A stretch of DNA of 64,000 bases from Ophiura sarsii (lineage: Eukaryota; Echinodermata; Ophiuroidea; Amphilepidida; Ophiuridae), in contig CM069442.1 in NCBI GenBank assembly GCA_035610835.1, positions 31,201,798-31,265,797 of the forward strand. Reading direction: 5' to 3'. Position 1 is the first letter of the stretch, and every line of letters starts with the position of its first letter. Under the pieces are notes generated by a model, which was not told the DNA's origin, did no database searches, and saw only the letters and a program-made list of their open reading frames with translations. Positions 61,213-64,000 of the stretch are shown piece after piece. Position numbers and translations under genes: made by a program.

Positions 61213-61525
61213 TGGGGCATGTGTGGCGAAGTGAGTAGAGCGCTGGACTCATAATACAAAGGTTGTGGGTTTGAGTGCCGCTGTTGTTAACATGTTTTGC
61301 CCTTGAGTAAGGCATTTTACCGCAATTTTTTCCTTTATACCCAGGTGTATTTAAAATGGGTACCGGCAATCTTCGGTGCTGGGAAGGTAATAACAGACTC
61401 GCTGTGGAGGAGGAGTAGCGAGCCCCACACAGCAACATTACAACAGGAGTGAGTCTGGCCCGGTCGCTTTGAAAGAGAGATGGGCACTCCGCTCCCGGGA
61501 TTACAGGATCGACTGCCTTTACCAT
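61213..61525 (+). mobile_element. tRNA-derived SINE with a V-like core
   Basis: The head has an A-box-like 'tgtggcgaagtgagtagag' and a B-box-like 'ggttgtgggtttgagtgcc'. The body has 'ttgagtaaggcattttacc', 'cccaggtgtatttaaaatgg' and 'gtaccggcaa', the order of the conserved core in several fish and echinoderm SINE families. The tail is T-rich ('accatttttttac'). The 119-codon minus frame here is incidental. Confidence 0.75.
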
Positions 61526-62105
61526 TTTTTTACTAACGCTTTTTATTTGACTGAAATCGGACATTCCATTTTAATGTTGTGTTTGATCAAAGTTATATCG
61601 GTGACGCGAATTTGTATCAAAATTGGGGTTTCCTATTACTATTAGATTAAAGTGTAATATTTTTCAAGCAGTGATATTTAGCTACATTTTGGAAAACATA
61701 TTATAAAAGGTTTAGTAAAACATTTTATATTCAATAATGGTATTATAAATATTGAATTTACATTTGCCATGAAATTAGATTCATATTTCGTAATTTTTGT
61801 GTATTTCTTATGTATTCAATTGTTTTTTCATGTCATTTTCATTTTCAGCTGTAGGGGGGGGGGGGGGGTATGTAATTTTAACATACAAGTCTCGAATTTG
61901 TCCCAACCCCCCTCCATAAATAATGAACGGTCCCTTATGAGACTATCATCCATCTTACAAACATGACAGTTGATCTGAGAACTATAGGTTATTGTTTGCC
62001 AAGTCCTACAATATCAACCATGGTCACATTTTTCTTAACGAGTATTTACACGATCAGTGCAATGCTAACAAAACTTCAACAGTCATTCATATGGGTGTAT
62101 CGAAT
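61526..62105. other. AT-rich stretch with a G-run
   Basis: A G-run interrupted by nothing else lies at about 61854-61868. No gene or element recognised. Confidence 0.4.
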
Positions 62106-62113
62106 CCATAATG

Positions 62114-62438
62114 CGAAAAAAGTACTATTGGTCCAAGATATACAAATATCATTCAATACTGGAACATAAAAAGCTGTGCCAGTATCCCTCGATACTGGAA
62201 CGTTTTTATGTTCTATTATCGGACGATACTGGTACACATGCTGCCAGAGTGACTTGTCCCAGTATCGTTTAGTTACTGGTACAATGTTCCAATGTTCCTG
62301 GTACAGTGTTCCATTATCACCCGATACTGTAACATTTTATATGTATCATCCGATACAGGAGCACTGACTATGTACTAGTATCATACGATACTACGATACT
62401 AGTACAATCCAGAATCTTGGACCTAAAGTACACTTTCC
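62114..62438. mobile_element. CCAGTATCG hairpin-array element, copy 2
   Basis: Flanked by exact 8-bp CCATAATG (62106-62113 and 62439-62446). The ends CGAAAAAAGTAC and GTACACTTTCC match the ends of 19056-19462. The hairpins are more degenerate, e.g. 'ccagtatccctcgatactgg' near 62179. Older than copy 1 by hairpin decay. Confidence 0.8.
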
Positions 62439-62460
62439 CCATAATGTGTATGTCAAACTA

Positions 62461-63273
62461 AACACTTCAAAAGAAGTAAGTTCCCCTTTAGGGGTTCCGT
62501 CATATTTCCCAAACAATACACTGGAATGAAATAGGATTTTCAGTCAAATGATTATGGGCTTCATATCAATACTTGACCAAAATGTCAAATCAACAGGTTC
62601 TGTCATGCTCGAGTGAGCACGTGTTGAATGACGGAATGTCCCATTTCAAAAGTTGCTAAAATAACGTTTAATTTCAAAAGTTGCTAACATAATGTTTAGT
62701 AGCGGGTGTATCCACCGCGTTGTTGTATGACTTGCCGACATCGACGTCTCATAGTGTTGATGAGGCGCGCCACTCGATGCTGTGGGATGGCATCCCACTC
62801 TTGTTGTACCAGAAGACGTAAGTTAGCAAGATTTTATAGTGTGATCATCCACTCTACGATCCACGGCCCGCTTTAACTGATCTCACGGATGCTCGATTGG
62901 GTTGAGATATGGGGAGTTCGCGGGCCAAACCAAACGCTCTATACCTTCATCTTCCAAGAACTGATTAGCAACTCTTCCCCTCCCGCAATGTCGTCCATCA
63001 AGACAACACTATGATAAATCGATGTCGTCAATTGATACACCAAAGTGGTGGATACACACACTACTAAACATTATTTTAACAACATTTGAAATGGGACATT
63101 CTGTCATTCAATACAAGCTCACTCAAGCACGACAGAACCTGTTGATTTAAAATTTTGGTCAAGTATTGGTATGAACCTCATAACAATTTGACAGAAAACC
63201 CATTTCAACCCAATGTATATTTTTGAAAATATAAGGGAAACCCTAAAGGGGAACTTACTTCTTTTGAAGTGTT
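62461..63273 (-). mobile_element. Tc1-like element with ~200-bp terminal inverted repeats
   Basis: TA (62459-62460 and 63274-63275) flanks inverted ends AACACTTCAAAAGAAGTAAG and its mirror. Arms extend about 200 bp inward ('ttgaatgacggaatgtccc' / 'gggacattctgtcattcaa'). The internal part is a truncated transposase on the minus strand. The element is too short to be autonomous. Confidence 0.85.
62697..63010 (-). pseudogene. Tc1-type transposase C-terminal fragment
   Basis: Minus strand, high to low: VLMDDIAGG (a catalytic-Asp region), a frameshift, FLEDEGIERLVWPANSPYLN followed by PIEHP with the third catalytic Glu, an in-frame stop where W is expected, then LVQQEWDAIPQHRVARLI and MRRRCRQVIQQRGGYTR. 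This is the standard order of the DDE domain's second half and C-terminus in Tc1/mariner transposases. The first catalytic Asp and the DNA-binding domain are missing. At least one frameshift and two stops make it inactive. Confidence 0.85.
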
Positions 63274-63275
63274 TA

Positions 63276-64000
63276 TATCACGACCATATTTCTGGTAGCA
63301 CAGAAACTCTGCGATATTATTTTAAACTGTCAATTAAAACACATCAATGAGGTGTATATTCTCTGTGTGTAGCCGATATCATGGACCTATTTACGGTTAG
63401 GTGTCATGATAGTGGTGAAATCGTTGCCCTGTCATTCTTTGGGTACATTCATTGAGTTAAATTCACTTTATTCCGTTTAAATACGGAATAAAGTAGAATT
63501 TACTGAATAAAGTAGAATTTACTGAATAGAATGATTTTCAAACAAATCTTCTCATCATGGACAGAAGCCTTTTCGTTAAGGGCTGTAATTGAATACTTAG
63601 AAAATCGATTCGTAACCCTCTAGCGATGGGAAGCTTAGGTCCATTTATCATTGTTTATAAGATGAGGTCCAACACATCTGCAGCATCATTACTTGCACTA
63701 GTTCCGTGCTGCGTGCGTAGCGAGATGTGACCGAAGGGCGACTACTGCTACCAAGGTTCAGAGGGTCACATTATCGGGCTATTGGGGAGGCACGAATCTA
63801 GTGCTACGTCATTCCGGTCATCTGGTCATAGATGTATACAAACATGCCCACTTTTATTTCTCATTATCACGGCGTCGTCGCGTTAATCTTACTCATTCTT
63901 GTGTTTTATCTCGTTAGACAATGACTCCTGCGCTGGGAGGTGTAGAAACAAATTTGACAAGCGCTTTCCTTGCCAGTGCGACTCGCATTGTGTGAAATAT
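63276..64000. other. Unique stretch with a small palindrome
   Basis: ACTTTATTCCGT (63465-63476) pairs with ACGGAATAAAGT (63483-63494), followed by two direct copies of 'gaataaagtagaattt'. The end of the window (63690-63830) is somewhat GC-richer without a recognised gene. Confidence 0.5.

Overview
This window looks like AT-rich, non-bacterial DNA from an animal genome. I see no operons, no dense gene packing and no complete host gene. No open frame is longer than about 200 codons, and the longest come from microsatellite or palindromic-satellite DNA. The content is mostly mobile elements and duplicated non-coding DNA: many TTAA- and TA-flanked foldback elements, non-LTR retrotransposon 3' ends, a tRNA-derived SINE, tRNA-like fragments, a U2 snRNA fragment, a Tc1-type transposase relic and decayed copies of a repeat-associated ORF. 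This mix fits a marine invertebrate, perhaps an echinoderm or hemichordate, but that assignment is inference and I cannot name a species.

Layout. 1-15.9 kb: a foldback element (9-648), a 3x tandem repeat (2781-3425), a DNA transposon (3942-6199) split by a second element carrying CCAATATTGG arrays and a U2 fragment (4066-5272), a TTAA element (6692-7616), a LINE 3' relic (about 11257-12166), a ~47-bp minisatellite (12340-13145), another TTAA element (13785-14310) and a local duplication (14898-15409). 15.97-26.2 kb: a tandem segmental duplication, A1 (15968-19910) and A2 (19911-26205). A2 has gained five or more insertions absent from A1, and A1 has one absent from A2, so each copy supplies the empty site for the other. 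26.2-37 kb: more small elements, two tRNA-like pieces, a GC-rich patch with a G-run, and two decayed copies of an uncharacterised repeat-associated ORF (31402-32570 plus strand; 34117-34572 minus strand). 37.1-59.6 kb: a second tandem segmental duplication, B1 (about 37077-46290) and B2 (about 47866-59575), separated by an element with GTATCC/GGATAC arrays (46351-47702). Many insertions again differ between the copies. 59.6-64 kb: mostly unique AT-rich DNA, a tRNA-derived SINE (61213-61525), a second CCAGTATCG-hairpin element (62114-62438) and a Tc1-like element with long terminal inverted repeats (62461-63273).

The most notable signal is a shared architecture. At least three element types, with different palindromes and different ends, are filled with short arrays of near-perfect palindromes (CCAATATTGG; CCAGTATCG-nn-CGATACTGG; GGATAC/GTATCC). 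The paralogous empty sites show that two of them (4066-5272 and 19056-19462) are discrete insertions. The second of these, and its relative at 62114, carry 8-bp target duplications. None encodes a visible transposase here, so they are probably mobilised in trans.
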